Of a stretch of DNA of 64,000 nucleotides, positions 1 to 12,381 are shown piece by piece. A program made the translations under genes and the position numbers. The notes under the pieces are model-generated. The model did not search any database, was not told where the DNA came from, and saw only the letters and a list, made by a program, of their open reading frames with translations. The DNA is from Hemileia vastatrix. Taxonomy: Eukaryota; Basidiomycota; Pucciniomycetes; Pucciniales; Zaghouaniaceae. The stretch is from assembly GCA_030280995.1 (NCBI GenBank), contig JASXTE010000012.1, positions 7,263,001 through 7,327,000 on the forward strand. Reading direction: 5' to 3'. Positions within the stretch are counted from its first letter, which is position 1. Every line of letters starts with the position of its first letter.

Positions 1-216
1 TAACATATTCCAACTTAATATTAAGTACATAAGACTTATAAAAGTTGGATATATGCGTGTATATAAGGTGTTATAATGGCATTTTTTGTGTATTATCATA
101 ATTTTACTTATGTATACTATTTGTGTACTATTATTTATTGCTCCCATGTATAGTTCATGTGTTTAACATAACTTATAATCACTTTTTACTCAGTCCTGGA
201 GATATACAGGCTGACA
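1..216. mobile_element. Truncated LTR, same family as the 1.5-kb solo LTR at 59792-61292
   Basis: These bases are nearly identical to the last ~216 bases of the solo LTR ending at 61292. Both share the start TAACATATTCCAACTTAATA and the run through to a terminal CTGACA. The rest of this LTR lies outside the window, so its target duplication cannot be tested. It may be the 3' LTR of the decayed minus-strand Gypsy element next to it, or a separate insertion. A second LTR-like end (GCCTGGCTGACA, near 342-353), resembling the end of the LTR of element B, favours a separate insertion. Confidence 0.75.
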
Positions 217-359
217 CTTATATTTAATAAGATACTTATATAATTTTATTATGCAATAAAATATTAATTTATATACATCAAATGCAATTCTTACGCCCTC
301 TTTCAGGTCCAATAAATCAACATATCATTTACTGGGCTCCTGGTATAGCCTGGCTGACA

Positions 360-1970
360 ATTATCAACAACCTTTCTTTTAACAACAAATGGACCTACAA
401 ATAGATCTTTTAATTTTTTATTGCCCTGTAAATTGAAGTGGAATGTAGATATCAGTACTTCATCACCTTTTGTAAATGTGTAATCTTTATGGGATTTATC
501 CCATCTTTTTTTCTCATATTCAAATGCATTATAAATATAACTTTAAGCCTGTTTTCTACATAGTTGTTGCATTTCCATAAAAGATTTTACACCAAGATGT
601 AGTTCCGACTTTGTTAATTTATTATTGAGAATTTGAGCAGGAGAATTTGGGATATAACCTAGCCAGAGCTCAAAAAGCTTCTTTTCAGTGACAGAGTGAA
701 CAGTGCTATTATAAGCAAATTAAAGACCTGGTAATAATGTAATCCAGTCATTAGTGAATCTTTAATTTTCTTTATATTATAATCTAAAGTCACAATAACT
801 TCTAATCATATCTTCTAGAGTTTGAATCATTCTCTCAGCTAAACCATCAGTTTGGGGATGATGAGCAGTAGATAATTTCAACTTGCAGCCAAATATATCC
901 ATCAATGACATCCAAAATTCAGAAGTAAATTTAGGTTCTCTGTCAGAGATGATGGCTTTGGGAAATCTAACAATATTAAACATATGTGAACACCATAAGA
1001 AAGCTAAATCTTTGGTGGAGACATCTTTATGGGTGGGAATAAATTTACACATTTTGGTGAATCTATTCACTATTATCCAACAAGAATTATAACTGTCTTT
1101 CCCTGCTACAGGAAGACCAGTACCAAAATTCATATTAATGATTTTCCAAGGAGCATCAGGTGCTTCAATATTTTGCATTAGTCCTTCTCTTTTACCTGTT
1201 AATCTTTTAGATTTTTGGCAAGAATCACAGGATTCAACATATAATTTTGTGTCCTCAGATATATTAGCCCACAATGCAGTGTTTTTAATCCTGACAATGG
1301 AATTTTCTAGATCAAAATGACCAGCTAAGATGTCAGAATGACAAAGTTTTAAGATAGTTTCTTTCATTGAAGGAGGAATTACAAGGACATTAGTAAGTTT
1401 TCTCCTGTAATAAATATAGCCATCCTCAATAGAAAATTTTCCTTTATTCAAAGCATTTAGATACTTTGGGGGGAGAGTTTTTATCAATGCTTGGATTGAA
1501 GCATTCTTAAGATCATTTAAGATTGTAACTAATTTTTTAATATTAGAATCATTCTCATATGAGTCCAGAATTAACTGCAATGATTCCTCTTCCATATCAA
1601 CAATATATATACCATGTATATTCACTGTATCATCCTCTGGTAAATAGGCAGGATTAGAATCATTATTTAGTAAAGGAAATCTTGACAACATATTCAAATT
1701 TGAATGAACATTACCAGCTCTTTGAATAATTGTCATTCTACCCCTATACTCTTGAACAGCTAATTTCCACCTAAAAATATGTCTGTTTGGTGTTTTTAGA
1801 TTTAAGAGGGATTTCACTGCACTACAGTCCATAACCAGTTCAAATTTCTGGACATCCAGGTAGTAATGAAGTCTTTCTAGGGCCCATACAGCTGCTAAAC
1901 ACTCCAATCGGGTAGCATTATATTTCAATTCATTGTTTCTTAATTTTATTGAAATATAACAAATTACTAC
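360..1970 (-). pseudogene. Ty3/Gypsy element A: integrase and RNase H part of pol, decayed
   Basis: The minus-strand frame 777-1928 (383 codons) encodes the end of RNase H (LECLAAVWALERLHYYLD), the integrase zinc-binding region (CDSCQKSKRLTGKR) and the core with SDREPKF and the AERMIQTLE glutamate. The first catalytic Asp region reads INMNFGTG where element B has INTDFVTG, so the first Asp of the D,D,E triad appears lost. Downstream (360-776) homology to B continues with stops. The chromodomain-like tail present in B is missing, so about 350 bases have been deleted beside the LTR. The element is the same family as B, which is better preserved. It is a dead copy. Confidence 0.85.
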
Positions 1971-1973
1971 TTT

Positions 1974-2790
1974 TCAAAATTTATTATTTATTATTTGTTT
2001 CTGATGGAGGGAAGCTCCTAGACCAACAGAACTTTCATCTGTGTAGAGGACAAATAGTTTTTTGAAATCTGAGAGAGCCAGGATTGGGGCAGTTATTAAA
2101 AATTTCTTCAATGTATTAAAGGCTTTTTGTGTTTCCTCATTCCAGATAAAAGCTACATCTTTTCTGGTCAATTTTGTAAGAGGTAAGGCTACAACTTAAT
2201 AGTTTTTGATATATTGTCTATAGTAGTCACATACTCCCAAAAAACTTTGCATCTCTTATACAGAAGTTGTTGCTTTCACAGTCTGGATTGCAGCAACTTT
2301 ATTTTGTTCTACACAGATCTGTAATCCTGACACAACATGACCCAGGAATCTTAGGGATTGAAAACCAAAATTACACTTCTTCAAAGATAGTGTCATGTTA
2401 ATTTCATCCATTTTTTAGAAGACTCTATTTGAGTGGGTGATGTGTTCATCAAAAGTTTTGGAAAAAATTATATTTACATCAATATATATCATCAACCATC
2501 CATCAATAATTTCCTGATGAAATGTATTATCCATTACTTTCTGAAAGACTGAAGGGGCATTCTTAGGGCCAAATGGCATTCTCACATACTTATTTATTCC
2601 CATAGGAGTTTCAATAAGTAAGAAATTCTGGGAATTCTTTTCAACAGGGATCTAATGATAACCCTTATTACCATCTAGGCAACTAATAAACTTTGCACCC
2701 TTTAAGGTTGCATGTATGTATTTTATCCTTGGTAAAGGGTAAATATCATCTACTGTGTAAGTATTTAAGGCTCTATAATCTCCACATCAT
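1974..2790 (-). pseudogene. Ty3/Gypsy element A: reverse transcriptase, decayed
   Basis: This is the reverse transcriptase and RT-RNase H connection of element A, collinear with the RT of element B at 36.4-37.7 kb. Visible pieces are MPFGPKNAPSVFQKVMDNTF (positions 2415-2603) and the connection segment TRKDVAFIWNEETQKAF (1974-2171). The catalytic YIDD box reads YIDV here, so one of the two metal-binding aspartates is lost. Stops and frameshifts separate the pieces. It continues upstream without a gap into the protease/gag part. Confidence 0.85.
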
Positions 2791-5290
2791 CTAGCCTTAT
2801 CTTTCTCATAAGAGATAAAGACTGGAGAGATGACACAATACTTTGGGGTAACATCTACTTTTTCAATAATATTCATTTTCAATAAGGTAGAAATATTATC
2901 TTCAATGTCTTTCCTTTTAGTGGGGGGAGCAGGATAAGCTTTTCTCTTCAGATTAGGAGGAGTATCATTCAAATTACATGATAAAGAAATTTTCATATCT
3001 TCCTTTACAACTCCCAATTCATGGGATCCATGAGCAAGAGCCATAGGAAAAGAAGTAACTAAAGAAATTATAGAATCTTTCTGGTCACCAATTAACTGAT
3101 CACCAAGTGAAGCATTATTTATTTCAGACAAAAAATCTTCCATTTCCTCTCTTGGTCTTCCTTTACACTGAATCAATGAATTAAAAGATTTTAACAGTTG
3201 TGCAGAATGTTTTTTAGGAGGAGAAATTTTAAATTTTCTTTTTACATTCAAGCCCAATTTGAAACAATTGTTTTCTGGATTCAACTTGATACCAAACAAG
3301 GTTAAAATGTCATTACCCATAATAAACCAATTGCTTAAGTTATTATTTTTCATCACAACAAATTTACACATGGCTCTGACAAAGCTAACATTATATTTAA
3401 AGAATACATTAGTTTTGTACTTGCCAATGGGACATAAAACAGAACCATAACCCCTCCATTTTTCAGATGTTATAGGTAACAATTTACTATGATAATTATT
3501 ATCTACTTAAGTAAGTGCCTTTTCAGACACCACACTACCACCAGCACCAGAGTCAAGAACAACCTCAAAATTTTTATTATTAATTATAACTGGTTCTCTT
3601 AAAGGGGAGATTAATATGGAACAGTCAGTAATATCTTTAATAATTTCAACATTTTATACTGAAGATAAATCTAAGTTACAAGTTTCAGATATTTTATCCA
3701 AATATTGTACATTATTTTCTAACATTAAAACCTCATTCAGGGAATCATTCTCATAAGAGATATTACTATCACAGTCACTTGAAGATTCATCAAGGTCAAC
3801 TGTAGCATCTTCATGACCTTCAGTTTGTTCAACAAGATCAATTCTCTTGTCACAAACATGTCCTTTTTTCCATGATTTGTTACATTTAAAACAAGTATTA
3901 GTTGCATATATCTTTGGAGCAACTGGAAAAGAGGGTTTACCAGGTTTTCTGGAAGTTTTGGTGAAGGTTTGATTTGTTCATTGGAAGGACTTAAAGGATA
4001 ATTTATTAGTTAATATCTGTGGTTGAGTAATACCTCATTACAGATATTTATAAAAGAAGAATTTTCCATTACATGCTCAGTCCTGGCTACAATCAAATCC
4101 CTCAGTGAGTTTGGAAATTTATAGAGTATTTTTTCTCACCAAGTATCATAATCCATTTTTGGATCCATAGATCTAAGAATTTTTGTAATTTTCTAGAGGA
4201 AACTAATAGGTCTCTGAGCAGAAGAGGATTTATATTTAGCATTTTCATATAATCTTTTCTGTGCCAATCTTAACTTTGAACCACCAAATTGATTCTCAAT
4301 TAATGTTTTCCACTTAGCCCAAGTATAGTAATGATTGTCTAGCAAGAAAGACTCATACCACATCAAGGCAAAATTGGAGAATAATGAAATCAGCTTAGAG
4401 AATATTTCTTCATCTGGAATTTTATAAGAATTTTTTTAAATTGTCAATTCTTTGGATAAAATGCTGCCAGTCAGATGAAGAATCACCATCAAAGATGGGA
4501 TATTGATCAATTTTAGGCCAATTTTTATGGCTACTTTGCTGGTAAACTTTAGAATTATTCATGGCAATTAAATCCTGAAGCCTGGACAGGTGTTAAGAAA
4601 TTTCATTTTTGACAGAAACAGCTGGCTCATGATGAGTATTGAAAAACATTTTGTGGTCCACAGAAGAAGTAATAGATACACTTTGAGGCTGTTTAATAGA
4701 CACATTTAAAGGAGGGTAAGAACTACTTTTCTCAGGCTTTTTACCCATATTCTTGATGGACTTATGAGCAGTAGTGTCCATTTGACTATCATGTATATCA
4801 GGATTAAGAGGTAAGGTAGAGAATCTCCTCTCAAGATTAGACAAAAAATTTCTCAACATAGGAATTTCAGATAGTTGATCATTAATTTTTGTAAGAGATA
4901 AAACATTTCTGTCTTCATATATTTAGAATTTATTAGTCAAAGCTTGCAAATCTATTTTTAATGTTTTCAATTCCTTATGTAAGGATGAATTGTCATTTTT
5001 TAATGAAGCATTTTCATTTACAAGGGTTTCAAATCATCAATAATGTTATGTAAATTAGAAATCTTATCCAAAAGCGCCTTGTGATCATTTTTAAATTGTT
5101 TTTGATGAGCAAGAACAGTATTCAAGGTGTCTTTCAGTTTAAAATAAGCAGTATCTTGAGCAGAAGAACTCACTTTACAATCACCATGTGAAATTTGGGG
5201 GTGAACTGATAGCCATTCTCCCCCTTTGAAATGGTTAAGAAATGGTTGGGAGTAGGTTGGTAGACTGTTGGTAAATCTATAAAACATCAG
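2787..5290 (-). pseudogene. Ty3/Gypsy element A: gag, zinc knuckle and protease, 5'-truncated
   Basis: On the minus strand this carries, from right to left: a coiled-coil gag segment (5018-5287), a Ser/Thr-rich segment (4593-4859), the capsid-like region (about 4000-4560, with IDQYPIFDGDSSSD), a CCHC knuckle CFKCNKSWKKGHVC (about 3830-3900), the aspartic protease box VLDSGAGGSVVSEKAL (about 3520-3570) and the protease C-terminal half leading into RT (2787-3482). Several stops break the frame. Compared with B, the first few hundred codons of gag, the 5' UTR and the 5' LTR are missing. Homology fades at about 5200-5290. Confidence 0.8.
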
Positions 5291-6800
5291 CTATGCTAAT
5301 CATATGCCCACTGGCAACACCTTCTAACTGAATAAATGAAATTATAATCCACTTTGAGAATAATGCACTTCCTTTCAAGGTTCTTTATGGAAAGGATAAA
5401 AAAACAATGGATGCTAAGGAGCTTCAGAGCCATTAAATTGTTTTAACTACATATGAAATGGCAAGTGCATCTTCTCCAAAGACAAAATTAAAACCAGTTC
5501 CACCAGTAACTCAAAATATCATTTGGTACAGAATTTTTCTAGATGAGGATCAGTAAGTATTTAGTTATATACCTTAAATTTTTAAACATGAAATTTTAAA
5601 AATCTGACGAGTTATTAACCAAAAATTAACAGTTTAATCAACAATCCACAGTCTCAGAAGAATAAGAATAAACCAGACCTTGAGGCCCAGTTTCGACTAC
5701 GCTTGACAGGAACTCTGCTTCAAAACATAATATCTGACCCTCAAAGCCTTATTTCATTCCACAAAATAAAAATTTGGCAGGAAAACTGGCTTTGGATCAA
5801 TTTTCTTATACCAGGCTTAAACCAAGGAAGCTCTAGATCAATGAATTCAATTAATATTCTCATGGATTTCATAAGCCTGTGGAGAACTAAAGAAGGAATC
5901 TTATCACCTCCTCCAAAATTTGAGCAAGGAATATCTGTAGAGTTACAAGACCCCTGGCTATAAAAGATTAATGCGTTTCAGGAAAGATTTTCTGAGAATT
6001 ACAGCCCTTCTCAAAACACCAATCCCCCTTGGGGCTCATCTGAGTTTCTCCAAGAACTGTCAATTTTATAACACTCTGTAACCACGCTCTCTATGAAAAC
6101 CCAGATCTGATTCCAACATTTCCTTTCACCTGGAAGCATTCATAAAAAATTATCCATTTAATCAGTCACCTAAAAAAGCTCTTACTTGGCAAAAAAGATA
6201 TACATCTTCCCAAAGCTTTTATATTTTCAGAATATGCTGACTTTTGGATATGTAAGGGACTCTGCTAGGAATTTTAATAACTCAAGTTCAGCTCAATAAA
6301 AACTTCACAATTTTATTTGTTTAAATAGTATAAAAAAATCTCTAGATGACAAAAATATTGGTTACACTGAGCTTACAAAAAAGTTGAGCCAAACAAAAAG
6401 AGATGAAAATATGTGTAAATTCAAAAAAAAAAAATTCAAGTTTTTCTTGGAAAAATCAAGGCTGACGTGGTTGGAATAGACCTCTGGTGTACAAAAAACA
6501 TATATATAATGTTAAGTCAAAAAATATTATATAAAAATCAAAATTTGAAAAGAGAATTTTTTTTGGTCAAATGTTTAAACAGGAGCCTAATTGGAATCCA
6601 GAAATTGAGAAGCAGGTAGTTGATTGTTTATATTGAATGGGATAAAAAAATGAAGTACATGTCTTGAAGTATTTTGTGAAAAAAAGCATAGAATTCAGCA
6701 TTTATATGATTCAAAGAAAAAAAATTGAACTATCAATGTAGGAGAATTTTATTTGAAATAACTTACATAATTTTGAAATTTATTTGAATTAATTTTTAAT
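5291..6800. other. Unassigned AT-rich debris
   Basis: No protein family was recognised. A plus-strand open frame of 86 codons at 5703-5963, with an in-frame stretch beyond its stop up to about 6075, looks coding in style (ENYSPSQNTNPPWGSSEF), but I cannot assign it. It could be an exon relic of an old transposon gene. The remainder is AT-rich with short homopolymer runs and no clear repeat structure. Confidence 0.4.
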
Positions 6801-6899
6801 TTTCAAGGCTATGTGTCCCAAGCAGTGGTAATGAGGAATATATGTATGCTAGCTTACTAATTAGGGAATTTCAAAATGTCTCACATTAGATTCAGAGAT

Positions 6900-8020
6900 T
6901 CTTTCAAGTATATAGGAGATTTTTATTAGAGGTTAAGTTTCAAGAATTCTTAATTGTTGTGGATTTAGAGTTGCCAGATATGATGGAGAATAAAATTCTT
7001 TAGGCAAACTTCTGGGAACAGAAAAAGAATTGAAAAGAGGTTGGAGTGATGAAATTGAATTTAATCACTTGTATAGGAAAAATCCTTAAGAACTGCTTCA
7101 GAATATGGTGAATTATCTCTTATTTTAAAGTGTTTTCAATCAAGAGCTTGAGCAAGTTTTGAGAACTCTTCAGATCTCCATGGCAATATAATTTGCTTAA
7201 AATATCCACCATCATCAATTTCACTGTCTGAGAAACATTTAATGTTTTATAAAGTTTCTCATAAGTTTCACAACTGGGAGCTTGTTTGAGGAGCTGGGTT
7301 TGGTTAACAGAATTCTGAAAATGAAAGTTTGAAATATATAAGGTTGTGGGGGAAAATAAATGAGAGAAAAATCTGTGTTCTTACATTTTTTGAGTCTACA
7401 TTTATACTTTCTTAATCTAATTATTTCACAGGAACTTTGAGAATCCTTTCCATGCCTTAATAAATAAGCATTACCTATAAACCAACAATAAAGAATGCCA
7501 ATTTGATTAAGAACAGTAATATAAGTCGAGTCCATCAAATAAGAAGTTAAGTAATAAGTTTCCAAAGCTTTATCCCAGTGTTTAATGATAATTTTGGCCA
7601 AAACTTGATTCCAGTCATGAAGCCAGTCAATATTCCAGGAAAAATTTGTTCCTGGAAAATTTCATCACTGAAGATAATGGTTGAAAGCTTCATAGAATAA
7701 GGTAAGGATTCTCTTTGAAACCCTAGAATTTTGTTCTGTATGAGGTAAATTTACTTCAATGAGGAGAGAGTTCATGTTGAATAATAAAAACCTGTATAAC
7801 TGAGAATATGTTGGATTTTGCTTCCATTTGTTTGACCGAGGTGAAATTTTCAAAAGAACACAACAAAAATTGTATATTGACTTGGAAAAGTGAGAAGTGA
7901 ATGGGGGGAGTAAATCTTTAAATCTTTTATTTAGTGTGCATGTATTAGTAGGTATTTTTCCCTGAGGGAAGTAATCACTACTGGAGCTCATCATATAGAT
8001 TTTTAATGGGGTCAAAGTTA
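6900..8020 (-). pseudogene. Decayed gene of unknown function (LPWRS-type)
   Basis: Several minus-strand frames in a row read like broken exons of one gene: 7665-8015 (116 codons), 7239-7601 (120 codons) and a shorter segment at about 7090-7220. The 7665-8015 frame includes SNKWKQNPTYSQLYRFLLFN. The 7239-7601 frame begins inside HDWNQVLAKIIIKHWDKALE. The last segment contains LPWRSEEFSKLAQALD. In-frame stops lie between them. I do not recognise the family. Its position next to a Tnp2-type transposase relic makes a transposon-encoded or multicopy lineage-specific gene likely, but that is inference. Confidence 0.4.
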
Positions 8021-8359
8021 AAAGTGGTAAAGTATGAATAGATTTTGCAACTTCACACTATTATAATAAAATTAAAATTTTCTTAAAAATTATTAATGAA
8101 AGAGAAGGTGTACAAGAGCTGAGACTTCTTTCATTTGTCACTCTCTTTAAATAGTTATATGTATATGCATCATTATCTCAAATGGAGTAACACAAATCAG
8201 ATTCAAAATATTGCACATTGAAATGGTAAAAATATGCCAAATAGGACTGATTTTCATTTTGAGATGTTTTTCAATCAAATTATAACTGAAAACATGATCA
8301 TTTTTGATCTTGTTGATTGTGTTACCCATTATTTTTTCTAAAAGTGTCTTTGACATACT

Positions 8360-9870
8360 ATTAATAGGACATTATTTGATCAACTCACACTACTGGTAAA
8401 TCATATTAAAGTTTCATATTTTGGGATAAACAACACCATGTAGTAAATAATTTTTTTATATATCTGTAAGCTTTAACTTGATCATATCTTGGCTATCAAT
8501 ATATATTCATGATAAATTTTTGAAAAATCTCAATTTTTTAGAGTATATAACTATAATGAAAATAATGATTATGTTCTTTTAATAATACAAAAAAAATTAT
8601 TTTTTTTGTAAAAAAATTCCTGTTAGTTGGTCTATTTTTCTTAATATATGTGATAGAAGAATCAGTATATATTCCCATCACCCTTTAATAATCTGTTTAT
8701 GTGAAATGTTATTTTAATATCCCAAATCAATCTATATCAGAATTATTCCTATTCACAAAATTGAAAGACTTTAAAAATCATTTAAAAAGGAATATTTTTT
8801 TACAATGAGCAGTTTTATAAACATATATGTTACATGGTAAAATGTAGAATGCCTGATACAATTAAATGATGCAGAGTACATATCCTATAATTAATTAATA
8901 ATTTATGTGCATAAAACATAACTATATTAAACAATTCATATATAAAATATATCTTATACAAAACTCTTGAGATAAAAAAATGTTATTTAAGCAGATGTCT
9001 CAAAATAATGGAATGAGCTCATTGATTGCTACCATACACCAACAAAGCTCCTTATTTATGGCTCCTTTTTTTGTGTGCATAAATTTGAAAAGTTTGGGTC
9101 TGCATATAGAAGTTATCAAACCTCATTAGGAATTTTTGATTTTGGTGTGGCTTTCAAATCATCTCAGTCTTACTCAAAACATGAAAAGGAAAGAAAACAC
9201 AAAGAACAAATGGTTGGGTCTTTGAATTATTCTCCTAAATTATGAAGGTCCAATGTCCATGATTGAGTAAGTCATATAAATAATTGTGACATAAAAAGAA
9301 TATTTTATTGATATTTTTTTTGTTTGAAAAAGTGGCAGCCTGTGTTAGGTACAATGGGATCTGTACAACAGCCTGAAAATTTTAAATTTTTTGAAATATA
9401 TAGCTGAAAAATTATGTGACAAACAGCCAAACTTTCTCTTATCCATCATTTGAGCAGAGAGGGTTGCATTCAATTTTTGCACAATGAAATTGAAAAAGTC
9501 AAACTTCTTTGCAGTGAAGGTAAAGTAGATAATAGCAGCATTATTAGCCTGATACCGCTTTCCATAGAAACAATTTTTACCCAATTGCACCTCAACACAT
9601 AATTTTTCACAAAAACATGCTGTCCTAAATGTTTTGTTCTTTATGTGTATACTTCCAACAGTCAACCATCAATCTTATCTTGAAAACAACCATCTTTTTC
9701 CTCCTCAAAACACTATTTGAAAGTTGTGGAAAGGCAACAAGAGATTGTCAATTGTGATAAAATGTTGTATTCAGTGAATTACAATTAAGAAGAAGCTATT
9801 TACTATCCTCAGAAAACTTTTCATCACAACAGTTAAATTGATTGGCTTTTAGAAGAGTTTCAAGTTTTCA
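8360..9870. other. AT-rich stretch without a supported gene
   Basis: Mostly AT-rich sequence with poly(A)/poly(T) runs. One minus-strand open frame of 106 codons (9345-9665) has no recognised motif and is not supported as a gene. It lies just upstream of the Tnp2-like relic on the opposite strand and may be part of the same dead element. Confidence 0.4.
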
Positions 9871-9876
9871 AATTCA

Positions 9877-10703
9877 AGATACTGATTGAGAAAAATAATC
9901 CTTTTCTGGCCAACGTGAACAGTGATGTAATGAGAGACCTCTGTGATGGTTTGGTCTGGAAAAAATTCCCTGATATCAATATAGCTCAAAACAGTAATTA
10001 AGATTGATATACAAGAACACCTGGTAATTTAATGTTTAGTTTATATGTGGACTGGCTCAGACCAGGTGGTAATCTCATTGGAGGTCACCAGAATTCTGTA
10101 GGAAATATCATGATGGTGTGTTTGAACTTGGCTCCAGAAGATTTATGCAAAACAGAAAATATTTTTTGTATGCTTTAATACCTGGTCCAACTGAGCCCAC
10201 AAGTGAGAAGATTCATCACCTTTTGAAGCCACTTGTTGATGATATAAAGACACTATGGGATGGAATATTAATTTAAATAAGGCATCATTATCTGCAAGGC
10301 CAAAAAATAAGGGCTGCTTTGTTCTCTTTGATAGGAGACATTCCAGCAATGCGAAAGATTTCTGGTTTTGCAAGTCAATCTGCAACTAAATTCTGCTCTT
10401 TCTGAAAATATTTTGAAAGATGAAATTGGTGAATTTCAGGTCAAAAAAACTTCTTTACATAGTCATGATGATCATATGAATTGGCCAGAAAAGTGGAAGA
10501 ACTCTCAGGAACATTGGGGGAGGGTATCAATTGTTCAAAATCATGAGGTTCAATGTAGTGAGCTGAATAACCTAGAATATTGGTGTCTAAATGAATATTG
10601 CTCAACCAACATCATGCATTCACATATGCTTGGAAACCTTAAAGATCACAGTCAAAGCTTTTTTCAAATAAAAAATTCAGCAATCAACCTCAAAAAAAAT
10701 TGA
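9877..10703 (+). pseudogene. Tnp2-like (CACTA/Transposase_21-type) transposase relic
   Basis: The plus strand carries, across frameshifts and stops, the ordered motifs of the basidiomycete Tnp2-type transposase. About 9877-9990 encodes FLANVNSDVMRDLCDGLVWK. About 10035-10140 encodes VDWLRPGGNLIGG and MVCLNLAPEDLCKTENIF. About 10160-10260 encodes IPGPTEPTSEKIHHLLKPLV. About 10325-10400 encodes LIGDIPAMRKISGFASQSAT followed by a partial CSF. The open frame 10368-10703 then continues with NNLEYWCLNEYCSTNIMHSH, matching the family's PYWDPVQHTVLGVMHN-like box. Assignment rests on motif order. The copy is dead: several stops, and the CSWC-like cysteine pair is degraded. Terminal repeats were not found. 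Confidence 0.75.
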
Positions 10704-10928
10704 CAAAGTAACATAATTTTCACTTAATAAGAGATGATAACAACTTGGGTTTTGATACTTTAATGAATAGGCAAGCAAAAACATGAAAGTAGCTTAAGCA
10801 GCACAGATCATGATAATTCTGAACTAAAAATGCAGAATAAAAGGCTACAACAAATGAGCACAAAACAGTCACAAACAAATAGTTATAGGATAATTGGGGT
10901 CTCTGTCACACTTTTTCTTTTTGGAATT

Positions 10929-11084
10929 TCAAGGATCACAGGCCTTGTTGTAGAGTTTGTCTTCAGGAGTTGGAAGAGTGAAGGTGCAAGGTCTGCACAT
11001 GTGGATACACTGTTTGCAAGCATAGTCCTTAGGAGCAGTGAAACAAGGAAGGTCTGATGGGTCAAAATCTGGGGATCTGGCCAT
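10929..11084 (-). pseudogene. Short Cys-rich (zinc-cluster-like) ORF, interrupted
   Basis: From an ATG at 11084 the minus strand reads MARSPDFDPSDLPCFTAPKD, then a Cys-rich module YACKQCIHMCRPCTF and KLYNKACDP, then a TGA at 10929-10931. In the same frame beyond the stop comes NSKKKKCDRDPNYP. The spacing C-x2-C ... C-D-x-(stop)-x3-K-K-K-x-C is like the first half of a fungal Zn(II)2Cys6 cluster (CDxCxxxKxxC), with the second Cys position occupied by the stop. Similar modules occur at 11989-12381 and 49846-50424. Function unknown; DNA or nucleic-acid binding is only a guess. Confidence 0.5.
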
Positions 11085-11234
11085 TATCTGTGATGGGACA
11101 ACAATGAAGAGAAATGAGATAAAAAAAATTTTTTAATCAGTGATGTGTAGATGATGAAGAGAAAGTGAAATTTCAGTAGGGCGGTTGAGGAGTATTGTGC
11201 ATGCAATTGGCTCTGTCTGTTTTATGCAAAGTGT

Positions 11235-11675
11235 GGAAGTCCATCAAAATTTTAAACTGAAAACTGAGGGCAGTCCATCAAGACTTTAAACTGAAAAATG
11301 GTATAGTCCCCCAAGACTATAAACTGAGGATGGTTTTATGGTTGAGTCCTTCAGGACTATAAACTGATAATGTTATGTTGGTGTAATTCTGGCAGAGGGA
11401 ATCCAAAGGGGGAGTCTCTGAATTTAGTCAAGGAAAGTGTGGGGGTAACTGATGGGCTGGCTGCTCTGTAGAACAGTTACCCCAGAATGTTAGTTTATTT
11501 CTTTAGTCTTTGATGTTTTAATCTCTGGCTCTGTCTTTATGATTTAGGTTTTGAGTCCCCCAAGGCTATAAACTGAGGGTTTTTGAGTCCCCCAAGACTA
11601 TAAAATAAGGGCTTTTAGGTTCCCAAGACTTAAAACTGAGGATGAGTCCCCCAAGACTTTAAACTGAGGAGTTTT
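11235..11675 (+). repeat. Diverged minisatellite, AGTCCCCCAAGACT-type units
   Basis: About nine loosely spaced copies of a 25-40-bp motif with consensus AGTCCCCCAAGACTATAAAC followed by TGAGG. The first cluster is at 11240-11370. A second cluster at 11550-11670 follows a ~170-bp unrelated stretch. Copies differ by several substitutions, so the array is old. It lies upstream of the Cys-rich minus-strand ORF at 10929-11084. Confidence 0.75.
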
Positions 11676-11988
11676 TTTGATATTTTATTTCTAAGTCAAT
11701 AATTTCAGGCAAGAATCAATTACAGAAGACAATCAAGAGATGAAACAAAGTTTTCAGCATTTAGTCTTGAACTGGTGGATGAGGTGTCTTCTTTTCTCAA
11801 TTTCCTGTGGGTCTTTGGCAGGAGTGGATTGGAAGTAGTTCAGAATGAGATGTTTTTGTTGAGAAGAGTGTTTTTGGAATTTGTCCTTGATGGTTAGAAA
11901 TTTATTGGGTGGTGGTGTTTCTATGATTCCCACACTGTCATCATCACTGTCTGGATGGGAATGAAGTGGAAATTCATCAGCTTAAATT

Positions 11989-12381
11989 TCAGTATGGAGA
12001 AGTATTGGTTTTACCATCAGAAGGACCAGGTATGGTAGAGCTAGTAGTTGTAGTGGTTTTTGCACTCTTTTTGAAAGGGTTTAACTTGTTGATTAATCTG
12101 GGTATTAAGATGGAAGGCCTAGATCTTTTGGTTTTGCTGGTAGATGGACCAGGTTGAGGGGGAGGTGAATCTGTTGCGAATGATAATGGACCAGGTCTGG
12201 AGCAAGATATCTTTCTGGAATAGAAGGCATCACAAGCAGTTCTGTATGGATGAATTGGTGGTGATATGGTGTAGATGAGGTTATGGTCAATACAGTATTG
12301 ACAGGGACCCATTCTAGAGATGTATTTTAAAAAATGTGTGAACATGGTGGTTTTAGTGAAGGAGAATGCAGACATTCTCAA
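11989..12381 (-). CDS. Hypothetical 130-aa protein with Cys-rich zinc-cluster-like module
   Basis: Open frame of 130 codons. Residues ~25-60 hold GPCQYCIDHNLIY and RTACDAFYSRKISCSRPGP: a C-x2-C pair, then C-D-A-x-x-x-R-K-x-x-C. This is the zinc-cluster signature with one Cys replaced by Phe. The rest is Pro/Ser/Thr/Lys-rich and basic (TKRSRPSILIPRLINKLNPF), likely disordered. Its 5' end overlaps the outer end of the left 1.15-kb inverted repeat. Module layout resembles the antisense ORF of retrotransposon E and the ORF at 10929-11084, so it may be a transposon accessory protein. The Phe replacement suggests it may already be decaying. Confidence 0.45.
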   Translation of the reverse strand: MRMSAFSFTKTTMFTHFLKYISRMGPCQYCIDHNLIYTISPPIHPYRTACDAFYSRKISCSRPGPLSFATDSPPPQPGPSTSKTKRSRPSILIPRLINKLNPFKKSAKTTTTTSSTIPGPSDGKTNTSPY

